The position numbers and the translations under genes are program-made. A model generated the notes under the pieces. The model did no database searches. It was not told the origin of the DNA and saw nothing but the letters and a program-made list of their open reading frames with translations. From Methanomassiliicoccus sp. UBA345 (GTDB lineage: Archaea; Thermoplasmatota; Thermoplasmata; Methanomassiliicoccales; Methanomassiliicoccaceae): DNA of 38,120 nucleotides. The DNA lies in assembly GCA_002504525.1 (NCBI GenBank), contig DATD01000027.1, positions 1-38,120 of the forward strand, in the 5' to 3' direction. Below are positions 30,280 through 38,120 of the stretch, piece after piece. Position 1 is the stretch's first letter. Every line of letters starts with the position of its first letter.

Positions 30280-33200
30280 TCACTCGAAGCGAAGCACCTC
30301 GGCCGGTGAGACCTTGCTAGCTCCGCGGGCGGCGGGCAGGACCGTCAGGAGGGTGGCGGCCAGGGCCCCGAGGCCCACTAGCAGGATCGGCGCCCACGGC
30401 ACCATGAAATCGATGCCCATGTCGCTGAAGGCGCTGCCCCAGAGCTCATAACCGACGACGATGCCCAGGAAGGTCCCTATCAGTATGCCGAGGATCGCAA
30501 CGAAAGCGGATTCCATGGCAAAGTTGGCCACGATCATCCGTTTCGTGTATCCGATCGCACGCATCATGCCGATCTCGACCCTGCGCTCATGGATGGAGCG
30601 GATGGTCACGATGCCCAGCCCGGTGATCCCGATGATGAGCCCCATCGCCAGGAACGCCTTTATGAGGTCGAAGATGCCGTTGATCTGCGCGACGGCGTCC
30701 TGGGCCATGGAGCTGATCGGAATGGTTGTGAGCCTCTGCGCCCAGAACTGGTTCTGCAGGAGGAGGCTCTGCTTCTCTCCGTCGGCGCCGTCCACCAGCT
30801 TGATCATGAACAGGTTCGTCCCGTTCATTCCGGACGCCTCGGCAACGAGTTCCCGATTCATGTACGCCCCGCTGAACGAGCTCTGCTCCATGAAGCCGAT
30901 GATGGTCAGCGAATGATCGTCTCCCATCCTCCCGGTCATGTTGACCTGGTCACCGATGGCGACTCCCTGGAAGGGGCCGGCGTTGATGCTCATGCCCGTC
31001 CCATCGAGGTCATTAGGCAGGGCGGACCCGTCGAGGATGACCAGCGTGGGATCGTTCTGCACCGCGAGCCACACGTCCTTTTCGGTCGGATATAGAGTGC
31101 GGTTCCAGTCGGCCAGCGGATAGTTCCCACGCTCATAGAGCGCAGGAACCACGCCTATGGCGTTGTACCCGAACTGCCGAGGCTCCTCCTCCGAAGGCGT
31201 TATCGATAACGGGATGGTAAAGGTCGGTCCCCCCATCGTCAGCTGAACGATGTCCGTGATGTTCGCCGGGTCGACGAAGCCGTCGGTGCCGTTGATCTCC
31301 GCCCACATGTCCACGGGGGCCCATGAGAAGGCGATCACGTCGAAGCCGCCAGAGGTATCGTCGATCATCTTGGGGATGCCGACCCCCAGCATGCCGGACA
31401 TCATGGAAAGCGTGGTCACGGTGAAGATGACCAGGCCGAAGATGAACATGCTCATGGCGGTGCGCCCCTTCGCCCTGAGAGTGTACGAGACCGCCGTCTT
31501 GAGCACTGCCTTGTACCCGCCCTTGACGCGCAGCAGCCTGGTGAGGACCGCCACGATGGGGTCGGAGTTGAACATCACGACGATGAGCAAGGAGGTCACC
31601 ATGAACACGCCGGACAGGACGAACATCTCGATGTTTCCAACGTAGGGGAAGATCTCGATGCCGGGCATCCATTGGAGCAGGGTGAGAAGGCCCGCAACGG
31701 TCCACGCGATGCGGTCGCCGACGAACCTCCGGCCAATGAGGCCGATGGACATGGTCATGAGCGAGAGGCCGCCCATTGCCACTCCGAGCGTCTCGGACGA
31801 CATTCCGGCGTACATGATCGCCGCTCCGATCGCCAGGAGCAGAAGTCCGAGACGGAATGCCTGCTTGTCGCCGCGCGATCGAAGAGGCTCCGGAATGTTG
31901 CGTATCGCCCTCACGATGTTCATGTTGGAGATGCGCCGGGTAACGCCGTAGATGGAGACCATGGTCAGCAGGAAGCCCGCAAGGTAGGCGATCAGCAGCG
32001 AGGTCGGTGTGAAGGAGAAGTAGTCCGCGATGGCCACGTCCCCTAGGTCGACGATCATGCTCACGGCGTTGATGAGGCCGTACGCCAGCAGAAGACCGAC
32101 CGCTGAGCCGATGGCCGAGGTGGCCAGAGCGTATATCAATCCCTCGTAGATGAAAAGCTTGCGCAGATGGCGGCGCTGCATCCCCACCGCCCGGGACATG
32201 CCCATCTCGCTCTTGCGCTCCTCGCCCAGCATCGTGAAGATGTTGACGATCAGGACGACGCCGGCGATTATGGAGAACGAACCAAAGACAAGGAACAGGG
32301 AGGTGAACATCGACACGTTGGCGCGGCCATCCTCCATGTCCATCGCGCGGTCGCCGTCGATCTCCAGGCCCAGCGCCTGATTGTCCGGTTCTGCGAGCGC
32401 CGCAGCAATGGCATCCCTGGTGACATTGGGGCTCTCTCGTCCTGCCGCATCGAGGCTCACCGCCAGGGCGTTGACGCCGTCCTGCAGGCCGCGGAGCTGC
32501 TGGGCGGAGGCGAGGTCGAGGAACACGTTCCTGCTGCCCCCCATGCCCCCTATCGCTTTTCCAGCCACGACAGTCTCAACGGTCAGGTCAAGAGTGATCG
32601 GCTCATCGCCCAGGGAGGGCGTGGCGCTGAGTGTGACGACATCACCGGGCGCGAGGTCCAGTATGCGGGCGAGGTCCTCGTTGACGAACATATGTCCATC
32701 GGCAGGCAGCACGCCGATGGGCGTGCCGTCCGTCGATATGAAGCCGCCCAGACCGGAGACGGCGGCGGACGTCAGGCCATAGATCGAGACGGTCGGCAGC
32801 GTGACCCCGCTTTGGAGGTTCCTGATCCCGGACCCTGCCGCCAAGAACCATTCAGCCGAGTCAACGTGGTCGATCAAGAGAAGCTGGTCCCTGATCGATG
32901 AGACGTCAGATGCGTTGTAGAGCCCATCCCCGTTCTCCTGACCAGCGATGATGAAGTCTGCCTCGCCATAGCCATCGGAGACCTCGCCGACGATCATGCT
33001 GTCGAACGTGTCCCCAACCACCATGGTGGCGGAGATGATGGCGGTGCCGACCATCAGGCCGGCAAGCACCAGCACCGTCGTTCCCGGTCTGCGGACCACG
33101 TTTCGGACGGCCATCTTGAACAATATGCGGTTGCCCATGGCGTCGAACAGCACGAACAGCACGGTCAGCAGCAGCACGGCTGCCAGCGCGTAGATCGTCG

Positions 33201-33309
33201 GCATCAGGAACAGGGATGCCAGCAGGGCAATGACGTAAGCGGCGGCCGCGACCGCCGTCCTGAGGCGGGACACGAGATCACCCCAGCTGCCGGATGTCGT
33301 CGGTGACAT
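30280..33309 (-). CDS. FtsX/MacB-type ABC transporter permease, fused double form
   Basis: 1009 aa. An N-terminal hydrophobic pair (about 15-60) and 'GTTVLVLAGLMVGTAIISATMVVGDTF' open a periplasmic-type MacB_PCD region. FtsX block 1 (about 335-465) reads 'FGSFSIIAGVVLIVNIFTMLGEERKSEMGMSRAVGMQRRHLRKLFIYEG'. More helices and a second external domain follow. FtsX block 2 (about 875-1005) reads 'GLGIVTIRSIHERRVEIGMMRAIGYTKRMIVANFAMESAF'. Two permease halves in one chain make it a self-sufficient partner for the ATPase gene overlapping it by 32 bp. MacB-like systems work as mechanotransmitters or lipoprotein/peptide exporters. Substrate unknown. Confidence 0.9.
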   Translation of the reverse strand: MSPTTSGSWGDLVSRLRTAVAAAAYVIALLASLFLMPTIYALAAVLLLTVLFVLFDAMGNRILFKMAVRNVVRRPGTTVLVLAGLMVGTAIISATMVVGDTFDSMIVGEVSDGYGEADFIIAGQENGDGLYNASDVSSIRDQLLLIDHVDSAEWFLAAGSGIRNLQSGVTLPTVSIYGLTSAAVSGLGGFISTDGTPIGVLPADGHMFVNEDLARILDLAPGDVVTLSATPSLGDEPITLDLTVETVVAGKAIGGMGGSRNVFLDLASAQQLRGLQDGVNALAVSLDAAGRESPNVTRDAIAAALAEPDNQALGLEIDGDRAMDMEDGRANVSMFTSLFLVFGSFSIIAGVVLIVNIFTMLGEERKSEMGMSRAVGMQRRHLRKLFIYEGLIYALATSAIGSAVGLLLAYGLINAVSMIVDLGDVAIADYFSFTPTSLLIAYLAGFLLTMVSIYGVTRRISNMNIVRAIRNIPEPLRSRGDKQAFRLGLLLLAIGAAIMYAGMSSETLGVAMGGLSLMTMSIGLIGRRFVGDRIAWTVAGLLTLLQWMPGIEIFPYVGNIEMFVLSGVFMVTSLLIVVMFNSDPIVAVLTRLLRVKGGYKAVLKTAVSYTLRAKGRTAMSMFIFGLVIFTVTTLSMMSGMLGVGIPKMIDDTSGGFDVIAFSWAPVDMWAEINGTDGFVDPANITDIVQLTMGGPTFTIPLSITPSEEEPRQFGYNAIGVVPALYERGNYPLADWNRTLYPTEKDVWLAVQNDPTLVILDGSALPNDLDGTGMSINAGPFQGVAIGDQVNMTGRMGDDHSLTIIGFMEQSSFSGAYMNRELVAEASGMNGTNLFMIKLVDGADGEKQSLLLQNQFWAQRLTTIPISSMAQDAVAQINGIFDLIKAFLAMGLIIGITGLGIVTIRSIHERRVEIGMMRAIGYTKRMIVANFAMESAFVAILGILIGTFLGIVVGYELWGSAFSDMGIDFMVPWAPILLVGLGALAATLLTVLPAARGASKVSPAEVLRFE

Positions 33310-33997
33310 CGCTTACCAGCCCATTCTGGTTCACGACGTTGCCGTCCCTCATGTGGATGATGCGGTCGCACTTGGCCCCCACCTCGGGGTCGTGCGTCAC
33401 CACCACGAAGGTCTGGCCATTCTCCTTGTTAAGGCGGCGCATCAGCGCCACTATCTCGTCAGAGGTCTTCTTGTCCAGGTCGCCGGTCGGCTCGTCGGCC
33501 CAAACGATGGCCGGGGTGTTGGCCAGCGCCCTGGAGATGGTGACCCTCTGCCTCTCTCCCCCCGACAGGGACGCGGGCCGCTGCTGAGCGCGATGGGACA
33601 GGCCCACGGCGTCCAGGAGCGACAACGCCCTCTTCCTGGCCTCGTCGGCTGGGGCGCCGGAGATGAGCAGGGGAAGCTCGGCGTTCTCCACCGCCGTGAG
33701 CACGGGCAGAAGGTTGTAGAACTGGAATATGAAACCCATGCGGGCGGCGCGGAAGCTGGTCTTCGCCGAATCATCCATTGCGGTGAGGTCGTTCCCCTCG
33801 ATGAGGATCCTTCCGGAAGTGACCTCATCGATGCCGCTGAGGCAGTTGAGCAGCGTGGTCTTCCCGCAGCCCGAGGGTCCCATGATGGCGACCATCTCCC
33901 CCTTGTCTATGGTAAGATCGATCCCTCGAAGGGCGTTGACCGTTATGGTCCCGGTCTGATAGGTCTTAGTCAATTTCTCGCAACTTATGATCGTCAT
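33278..33997 (-). CDS. ABC transporter ATP-binding protein, MacB/LolD-like
   Basis: 239 aa from ATG 33997 (GTG 34006 also possible). Walker A 'GPSGCGKTT', Q-loop in 'FIFQFYNLLPVLTAVENAELPL', signature 'LSGGERQRV', Walker B 'IVWADEPTGDLD' and switch His in 'VVTHDPEV' are all present. The 'FYNLLPVLTA.EN..LP' segment is typical of the LolD/MacB/FtsE branch that pairs with FtsX permeases. The overlapping downstream gene is exactly such a permease. The TATA box tttttatatta (34042-34052, minus strand) and inverted sites upstream suggest control of the pair as an operon. Confidence 0.92.
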   Translation of the reverse strand: MTIISCEKLTKTYQTGTITVNALRGIDLTIDKGEMVAIMGPSGCGKTTLLNCLSGIDEVTSGRILIEGNDLTAMDDSAKTSFRAARMGFIFQFYNLLPVLTAVENAELPLLISGAPADEARKRALSLLDAVGLSHRAQQRPASLSGGERQRVTISRALANTPAIVWADEPTGDLDKKTSDEIVALMRRLNKENGQTFVVVTHDPEVGAKCDRIIHMRDGNVVNQNGLVSDVTDDIRQLG

Positions 33998-34026
33998 GTT
34001 CCTCACAGTACGGACAGCGCCGCGTC

Positions 34027-34096
34027 GGCTAGATAGAGGCGTAATATAAAAAATGGCTAGAATGACCAGCTAACAAGTAACGGTACGGCTCTAGCC
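34027..34096. promoter_or_regulatory. Three GGCTAGA half-sites around the ABC operon promoter
   Basis: GGCTAGA at 34027-34033 and 34055-34061, and the inverted TCTAGCC at 34090-34096. The TATA box of the minus-strand ABC operon (34042-34052) lies between the first two. The sites could bind a repressor or activator. Short sites can arise by chance. Confidence 0.35.
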
Positions 34097-34181
34097 AGTA
34101 CAATATTGATGGACGAGAGAAGTAAAGGGAAGCAATAGAAGAAAGGAAAGAGTTTTGGAAATGGTTTGGAAGAGGGCCGTA

Positions 34182-35273
34182 TCACTCGACCGGCTTTACG
34201 CGGCCGGACTCGCCGACCGCCTCGCTCTCCTTGACCTCCCTGCCCATATCGACCTCCAGCTGCTTCAGCTCAGCCTTGAGCTCGGTATGGGAAGGTATCG
34301 GCCCGAGGACGTCCTCCGGGGTTCCGACCGCGGCCTCGATGTCCTTCTGGTCGGTCACGTCCCTGGCAGGGGTCTGGCGGCCAACGCCCATGTACTCGGA
34401 CATGCCCTCCAGGACCTTGGTGATCTCGAAGGGTATGATCCACTTGGTGCTGTCCGACATGCCCAGGCTCTGCATGGTCTGCATCGAGAGCACGGTCAGC
34501 GCCTTGGAGTCCAGAGGGGCCGCCCCGACCGACAGGATGCGAAGCTTCTGGGCCTCACCCTGGCTCTGCAGGATGATGGCAAGCCTCTCACCTTCGGCCT
34601 CCACGACCTTGGACTGTCTAACGCCCTCGGCCTGCAGGATGCGGGACCTCTTGCTGCCCTCCGCGGACAGGATGGCGGCGCGCTTCTCGCCGTCGGCCCG
34701 CAGGATAGCCGCTCTCCTGAGCCTCTCCGAGGAGGTCTGCTCCTCCATGGCCATCTTGACCTTGGGGGCGGGGTCGACCTCGCGTATCTCCACCGCCTCG
34801 GCCCTGACGCCCCACTTGTCGGTTGCCTCGTCGAGCGTGTCCCTCAGGCGCAGGTTGATCTTCTCGCGGGACGACAGCACGTCGTCGAGCTCCATGTCGC
34901 CGATGATGGAACGGAGGGTGGTCTGGGCGAGGTAGACGGTAGCGGAGCGGTAGTTCGTGACCTCAAAGTACGCCTTCTTGGGGTCGATGACCTTGATGTA
35001 GATGATGGCGTCCACATGGGTGGGGGAGTTATCCTTGGTGATGACCTCCTGGCTGGGGACCTCCAGCACCTGCGTCCTGAGGTCGAGCTTGGTCACCTCG
35101 CTTATCAGCGGGAACACATAATTGAACCCTGGGTTCAATGTTCGTTTATACGAACCCAGAAGTACGTAGATGGCTTGCTCATACGGCTTGACTATCCTGA
35201 TCCCCGTGATCAATATCGCTATGGCTGCGATAATTACGAAGATCACCAGTGCGATCGATATCGGCTCTACCAT
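34182..35273 (-). CDS. SPFH/Band 7 (stomatin/prohibitin-like) membrane protein
   Basis: 363 aa. One N-terminal membrane helix (about 6-27), then the SPFH domain ('VKPYEQAIYVLLGSYKRTLNPGFNYVFPLISEV', 'VDAIIYIKVIDPKKAYFEVTNYRSATVYLAQTTLRSIIGDMELDDVLSSREKIN', 'KWGVRAEAVEIREVDP'). A repeated A-x-x-x-x-A-E-G coiled coil follows ('AAILRADGEKRAAILSAEGSKRSRILQAEG'). The protein forms large ring assemblies that organise membranes and membrane proteases. It starts 12 nt after the NfeD-like stop, the classic stomatin-NfeD pair. A pyrimidine-rich run after the stop may terminate. Confidence 0.93.
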   Translation of the reverse strand: MVEPISIALVIFVIIAAIAILITGIRIVKPYEQAIYVLLGSYKRTLNPGFNYVFPLISEVTKLDLRTQVLEVPSQEVITKDNSPTHVDAIIYIKVIDPKKAYFEVTNYRSATVYLAQTTLRSIIGDMELDDVLSSREKINLRLRDTLDEATDKWGVRAEAVEIREVDPAPKVKMAMEEQTSSERLRRAAILRADGEKRAAILSAEGSKRSRILQAEGVRQSKVVEAEGERLAIILQSQGEAQKLRILSVGAAPLDSKALTVLSMQTMQSLGMSDSTKWIIPFEITKVLEGMSEYMGVGRQTPARDVTDQKDIEAAVGTPEDVLGPIPSHTELKAELKQLEVDMGREVKESEAVGESGRVKPVE

Positions 35274-35285
35274 TGTCTCAGCTCC

Positions 35286-35759
35286 TCACTTGCATTCGGG
35301 GGATGCAGGGGCATCCCCGATCTTCTTCACTCTGACGTGCACTCCCTCGCTGTGCACGACCAGGACCTTCGCCCCCACAGGGATCGCCTGATCGGCGGTA
35401 GCGCTCCACACGTCGCTCTGGATCTTGACCTTCCCCTTCAGGTTGTTGGGGCACACCTCAGTGACGACAATGCCCTCCTGACCTATGAGGGACGTCGCCA
35501 CCGTGGTCGTGGGCGGCATCGGCGGTGACAGCTTCTGATACATCCTGACGGTTATCAGCGTCATGGGGACGATCAGGAGCACGGCGATCACCGGCGACCA
35601 CCAGCTCAAGAGGATGTCCGGGGCGATCATGCCGATGGCCCCAAGAATGATGAGGACCGTCGCGGGAACGACCATGAAGGCTCCGGGCGCGAAGATCTCG
35701 GCAAGTAACAATATGATGCCTATGATGATCATTATGAGCCCAAGCTCAGCTCCGGTCAT
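35286..35759 (-). CDS. NfeD family membrane protein
   Basis: 157 aa from ATG 35759. The frame to 35792 is rejected because the TATA-like tttttaagg sits about 25 nt before ATG 35759. Helices lie at about 8-26, 30-50 and 53-74, followed by an OB-fold ('LIGQEGIVVTEVCPNNLKGKVKIQSDVWSATADQAIPVGAKVLVVHSEGVHVRVKKI'). This is the short NfeD type, lacking the N-terminal ClpP-like protease. It normally works with the SPFH protein encoded right after it, probably in membrane-domain organisation. Likely leaderless. Confidence 0.9.
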   Translation of the reverse strand: MTGAELGLIMIIIGIILLLAEIFAPGAFMVVPATVLIILGAIGMIAPDILLSWWSPVIAVLLIVPMTLITVRMYQKLSPPMPPTTTVATSLIGQEGIVVTEVCPNNLKGKVKIQSDVWSATADQAIPVGAKVLVVHSEGVHVRVKKIGDAPASPECK

Positions 35760-35784
35760 GCTAGGTTTAAGTCCGGGCGACCTT

Positions 35785-35817
35785 AAAAACATATGCCGGG
35801 GAGGCCAGCCTCCCCGG
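35785..35817 (-). terminator. Hairpin plus T-run, terminator before nfeD
   Basis: CCGGGGAGG (35796-35804) pairs perfectly with CCTCCCCGG (35809-35817) over a 4-nt loop. On the minus strand, reading away from the zinc-ribbon operon, the stem is followed by CATATG and then TTTTT (35789-35785). It looks like a factor-independent terminator of the operon ending at 35874. The T-run also is part of the nfeD promoter element. Confidence 0.55.
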
Positions 35818-35873
35818 GGAAAGGGGGTCGCTCCTTATCCCTAACAGGATAATGATGACCCATATCGGGCAAG

Positions 35874-36467
35874 TCACAGCGCCAGGTGCAGCCCCGAGGG
35901 ACTGGACACGAAGGGCAGGTACACGACCTTGGCCTCGTTCACCGTGAGGGAGTAGTCGAGGTACTGCAGAGTGCCCGGCTTCTCGGCCTCAAGCGTCACG
36001 GCCACGAAGTCGGCGAGCTCGATGGCCTCCTCCCGGTTGGTGGCGGCCGGCATTCGCTTGGTCCCGCCGAAATCGTTCCTCGTGCCATAGCGGGGATTGT
36101 TGATGGTCAGGTTCACCGACCAATAGCGGAACGCCGGCGTCTCCAGATGCGCTGCCGGTACGAAGATGTACAGGGCCCCGCCCCTGTCGCCGCCCTTCAA
36201 GGCCTGCCCCATCTTGCCGAAGAATCCACCCCTGACATCCTGCGACTTGATGCGGAAGTCGGTGAGCAGCCTCCAGAACGGGACATATATGCGGTTATCG
36301 GCCGGAGTGCTGTCCCTGAAATCAGCGATCTCATAGGGTATGCGCTCCACCCTCTGCATCTCCCGGGTGTGGATGGTGCCGCAATGGGAGCAGTAGAAGA
36401 ACTCATCCTGCTGCTCCATGTACAGCGGCAGCTCGCACTTCGGGCACTTGACCTGCGTGACCTTCAT
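35874..36467 (-). CDS. Zinc-ribbon protein, third of a related trio
   Basis: 197 aa. An N-terminal double CxxC ribbon (C8, C11, C26, C29; 'CPKCELPLYMEQQDEFFYCSHCGT') precedes a beta-rich domain with 'RIYVPFWRL'. The Y-x-P-F-W motif also occurs in the two preceding gene products. No membrane helix, so it is probably cytoplasmic or peripheral. ATG 36467 overlaps the TGA of the upstream gene (ATGA). I do not know a family name. The shared motif suggests the three proteins arose from one ancestor and act together. The NfeD/SPFH pair downstream may be functionally linked. Confidence 0.68.
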   Translation of the reverse strand: MKVTQVKCPKCELPLYMEQQDEFFYCSHCGTIHTREMQRVERIPYEIADFRDSTPADNRIYVPFWRLLTDFRIKSQDVRGGFFGKMGQALKGGDRGGALYIFVPAAHLETPAFRYWSVNLTINNPRYGTRNDFGGTKRMPAATNREEAIELADFVAVTLEAEKPGTLQYLDYSLTVNEAKVVYLPFVSSPSGLHLAL

Positions 36468-37468
36468 CTGCTCATCTCCTTGAAGTAACTGCCAAGGTCC
36501 TGCCCCTTCTTCATCCCGGGCATTGACTTCCGGTCTGGGAAGTCGCCCTGGATGATCTCAGAGCCGTGGCGGAAGAACCAGTAGGTGGCGCCCAGAACGA
36601 TGAGGCCGAGTATCACGCCGGCGATGCCGATCTCCGACTGGAATGTGATGGCCGCCATGATCCCTCCTGCCGCCGCCAGCCCTCCGATCGATGTGCCGGC
36701 CGTGACGGCCAGGCTCTGGTAGAGGGCATCGCCCGGTGCGCGGCCGCTGAGCATCTGCCCGGTGACGCCGTCCACGGTGGCGATGTACATCCTGTCCTGG
36801 TAGGTGTATCGGGCGACCCATACGGGGTAGTAGATCATGCTCAGCTTGCGAACCAGCACATGGAGGCTCTCGAATGTGATGTTCGGCACGTCGGCGCTCC
36901 TCCTTCCCTTGGCCACAGCATCGGCCTTGGCGTGCTCGATAGCGTCATCGCGGCTGGTGGTGGACTCGAAGGTCGGTATCAGGTCCAGGTCCTCGAAGGA
37001 TGCCTCGCCCTGGAAGTTTCGCAGTGAGCGGATCCCCAGATCCCCGGGGTCGCAGGCAATCTCCGAGAACGGCAGGTCCATGAGCACCATCTCCTCTTTG
37101 TATACCTTCTCGGTGCGGGTGTTCCCCTTGGAATCGGTGGTGTGCTTCTCCTCGTAACCGCATACCCACCCTGCCACCCTGGTCTCTATGCTCCAGAACG
37201 GCAGATAGATTGGGTATACCTCGGTGATGTTTCCGGTCGTCTTCAGATCGCGTGCTTTGAGGCCTTTCTTCCACCACACCCTCAGGGCATTGATCGCAGC
37301 GTTCCGGTCCAGTCGGTTCTTGAACGCGACGGTGCTGACGCCGTTGTCACCTTCGATGTATAGAGTGGAGCCGCAGTAGCGGCAGTTCACCGAGCTCTCT
37401 CCCTCGCTCACCGAGATGGCCCCGCCGCAGGAGGGGCAGCTCAGTCCTACCGACAATCGGTCGCCCAT
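36464..37468 (-). CDS. Zinc-ribbon membrane protein, second of a related trio
   Basis: 334 aa. An N-terminal zinc ribbon (C11, C14, C29, C32; 'CPSCGGAISVSEGESSVNCRYCGS') is followed by 'VAFKNRLDRNAAINALRVWWKKGLKARDLKTTGNITEVYPIYLPFWSIE' and a second like unit with 'MIYYPVWVARYTYQDRMYIATVDGVTGQML'. Two membrane helices lie near 243-290. The repeated 'YPxxW ... G.ML' unit recalls the bacterial zinc-ribbon/TFIIB-like membrane proteins of unknown role. It begins one base after the stop of the upstream gene and overlaps the downstream ATG, so the operon is tight. Confidence 0.7.
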   Translation of the reverse strand: MGDRLSVGLSCPSCGGAISVSEGESSVNCRYCGSTLYIEGDNGVSTVAFKNRLDRNAAINALRVWWKKGLKARDLKTTGNITEVYPIYLPFWSIETRVAGWVCGYEEKHTTDSKGNTRTEKVYKEEMVLMDLPFSEIACDPGDLGIRSLRNFQGEASFEDLDLIPTFESTTSRDDAIEHAKADAVAKGRRSADVPNITFESLHVLVRKLSMIYYPVWVARYTYQDRMYIATVDGVTGQMLSGRAPGDALYQSLAVTAGTSIGGLAAAGGIMAAITFQSEIGIAGVILGLIVLGATYWFFRHGSEIIQGDFPDRKSMPGMKKGQDLGSYFKEMSR

Positions 37469-37469
37469 A

Positions 37470-38120
37470 TCACAGCCTCCTGGCCACGAACAATGACGCG
37501 GCGAACACCGCCGCCACGGTGACAGCCATGAGGGCTGCGCCCAGGATGAGGTTCACCGTTGCCAGCAGTCCCTCGGCGACGAAGGCCATGAACCCCAGTA
37601 TCGATACCGCGAGGTATGCCATGGAGCTGCGCGTGGGGAACGAGGAAGCGAACACCTCCGAGGAGGAGGCGTCCACCACCACCAGGTAGTTCTGCCCCTT
37701 GAACTTGTACTCGATCTTCCAGATCGGGAAGTAGACCAGGCTCTGCTCCTTGGCCTTGCCGGGCAGCGCGGTGAGATAGTGGGTCATGGCGATGTCCGGC
37801 TTGGCGACGTCGGCCCCGCTGGTGTTAAACTCGGCATCGAATATCTGGAGGTCCCCGCCGGGTAGCTTCAGCTGATGAAGGCCAGGCAGTATGGTCGAGC
37901 TTGCAGGCTCCAGGAGCACTTCCTCCCTGCCGTCGATGTCCCGGCGGAACATGTACACGGGGAAGTAATCCTTTCCGACCTTGGTCACCTGGGCCAGGCG
38001 GTCAAGGCCTTTGGCCTTGGTAGAGCCGCCGGCCCATCTCTTGAACGTCCCGACCGCGTCGCTCTCCGACAGCTTGAACGGAATGGCGTAGTAGAATCCG
38101 GCGCCGGAGCGGTCGATGTA
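37470..38120 (-). CDS. Membrane protein, first visible of a related trio (5' end cut by window)
   Basis: Partial: the frame runs to the right edge with no stop, 216 residues visible. The upstream part reads 'IPFKLSESDAVGTFKRWAGG...AKGLDRLAQV' before 'DYFPVYMFRRD'. The GTG at 37988 is internal and should not be taken as the start. The W-G-G/K-A-x-x-L and Y-F-P-V/Y-F-P-I-W motifs (the latter in 'LVYFPIWKIEYKFKGQNYLVVVDASSSEVFASSFP') match those of the next gene. Two hydrophobic helices end the chain (about 165-212 of the visible part). The zinc ribbon found in its paralogs may lie in the missing N-terminus. Confidence 0.65.
   Translation of the reverse strand, partial: YIDRSGAGFYYAIPFKLSESDAVGTFKRWAGGSTKAKGLDRLAQVTKVGKDYFPVYMFRRDIDGREEVLLEPASSTILPGLHQLKLPGGDLQIFDAEFNTSGADVAKPDIAMTHYLTALPGKAKEQSLVYFPIWKIEYKFKGQNYLVVVDASSSEVFASSFPTRSSMAYLAVSILGFMAFVAEGLLATVNLILGAALMAVTVAAVFAASLFVARRL

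Noticed and set aside
34155..35528. 457-codon plus-strand frame opposite SPFH/NfeD
   Set aside because: Antisense shadow; the minus strand gives a complete stomatin-NfeD pair.
37470..37988. Complete 172-aa protein starting at GTG 37988
   Set aside because: The frame is open to the window edge and the upstream residues match the motif spacing of the paralogous next gene, so the GTG is an internal Val.
1..38120. CRISPR array, rRNA, integrase or TnpA transposase
   Set aside because: No regular repeat-spacer pattern, rRNA signature, or tyrosine/serine recombinase motif was found on either strand.

Overview
The window is archaeal, with a core typical of Euryarchaeota. It carries an archaeal proteasome beta subunit, the KH/beta-CASP termination nuclease aCPSF1 (FttA), the RFC large clamp-loader subunit, the Taw1/TYW1 wyosine radical-SAM enzyme, archaeal-type phosphoglycerate mutase ApgM, an archaeal pilus ATPase with its TadC-like membrane platform, TATA-box promoters and many probably leaderless genes. 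High GC, a standalone FmdE-like protein and a DUF6015-like protein suggest a Thermoplasmata relative such as the Methanomassiliicoccales order. That placement is inference. TAG ends 8 of about 40 genes, so TAG looks like an ordinary stop here.

Layout. Positions 1-1425 hold a structured left edge, a COG1325 RNA-binding protein and a DUF6448 protein. Positions 1426-5880 are visibly AT-richer and look acquired: a 614-aa protein joining a TIR/deoxyribosyltransferase-like domain to about ten TPRs, a long gene-poor stretch, a tRNA-Leu(UAG), and a lone TnpB nuclease. The tRNA-Leu gene appears to be interrupted in its T-loop by a 32-nt intron with a near-canonical bulge-helix-bulge. Fourteen bases spanning the intron end and the tRNA 3' half recur exactly just downstream of TnpB. 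They may be an attachment-site duplication or the TnpB guide. This is the most interesting locus in the window.

Positions 5881-12483 hold small metabolic and stress-type genes: VOC, cupin, two Cys-rich small proteins, SnoaL-like, RidA, a membrane protein, a UDG-like protein, an FMN-binding protein, a CxxC-x17-CxxC protein with a 5'-leader hairpin, an M29-like aminopeptidase and a DUF6015-like protein. Positions 12533-21112 hold apgM, a small membrane protein, and a type IV pilus-like machine in two divergent units. The minus unit is U32 peptidase plus two pilin-like proteins; the plus unit is a Cys-rich protein, the ATPase and the TadC-like platform. Positions 21078-28492 hold FmdE-like, DUF2085, psmB, aCPSF1, a zinc-ribbon membrane protein, taw1 and rfcL.

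Positions 28566-38120 are almost all on the minus strand: a small hypothetical protein, a DUF438/hemerythrin/PAS protein, a MacB-like ABC ATPase plus a fused permease, an NfeD-SPFH pair, and an operon of three related zinc-ribbon/membrane proteins cut by the right edge. A strong hairpin followed by a T-run lies between that operon and nfeD. No CRISPR array, rRNA or tyrosine integrase gene is visible.
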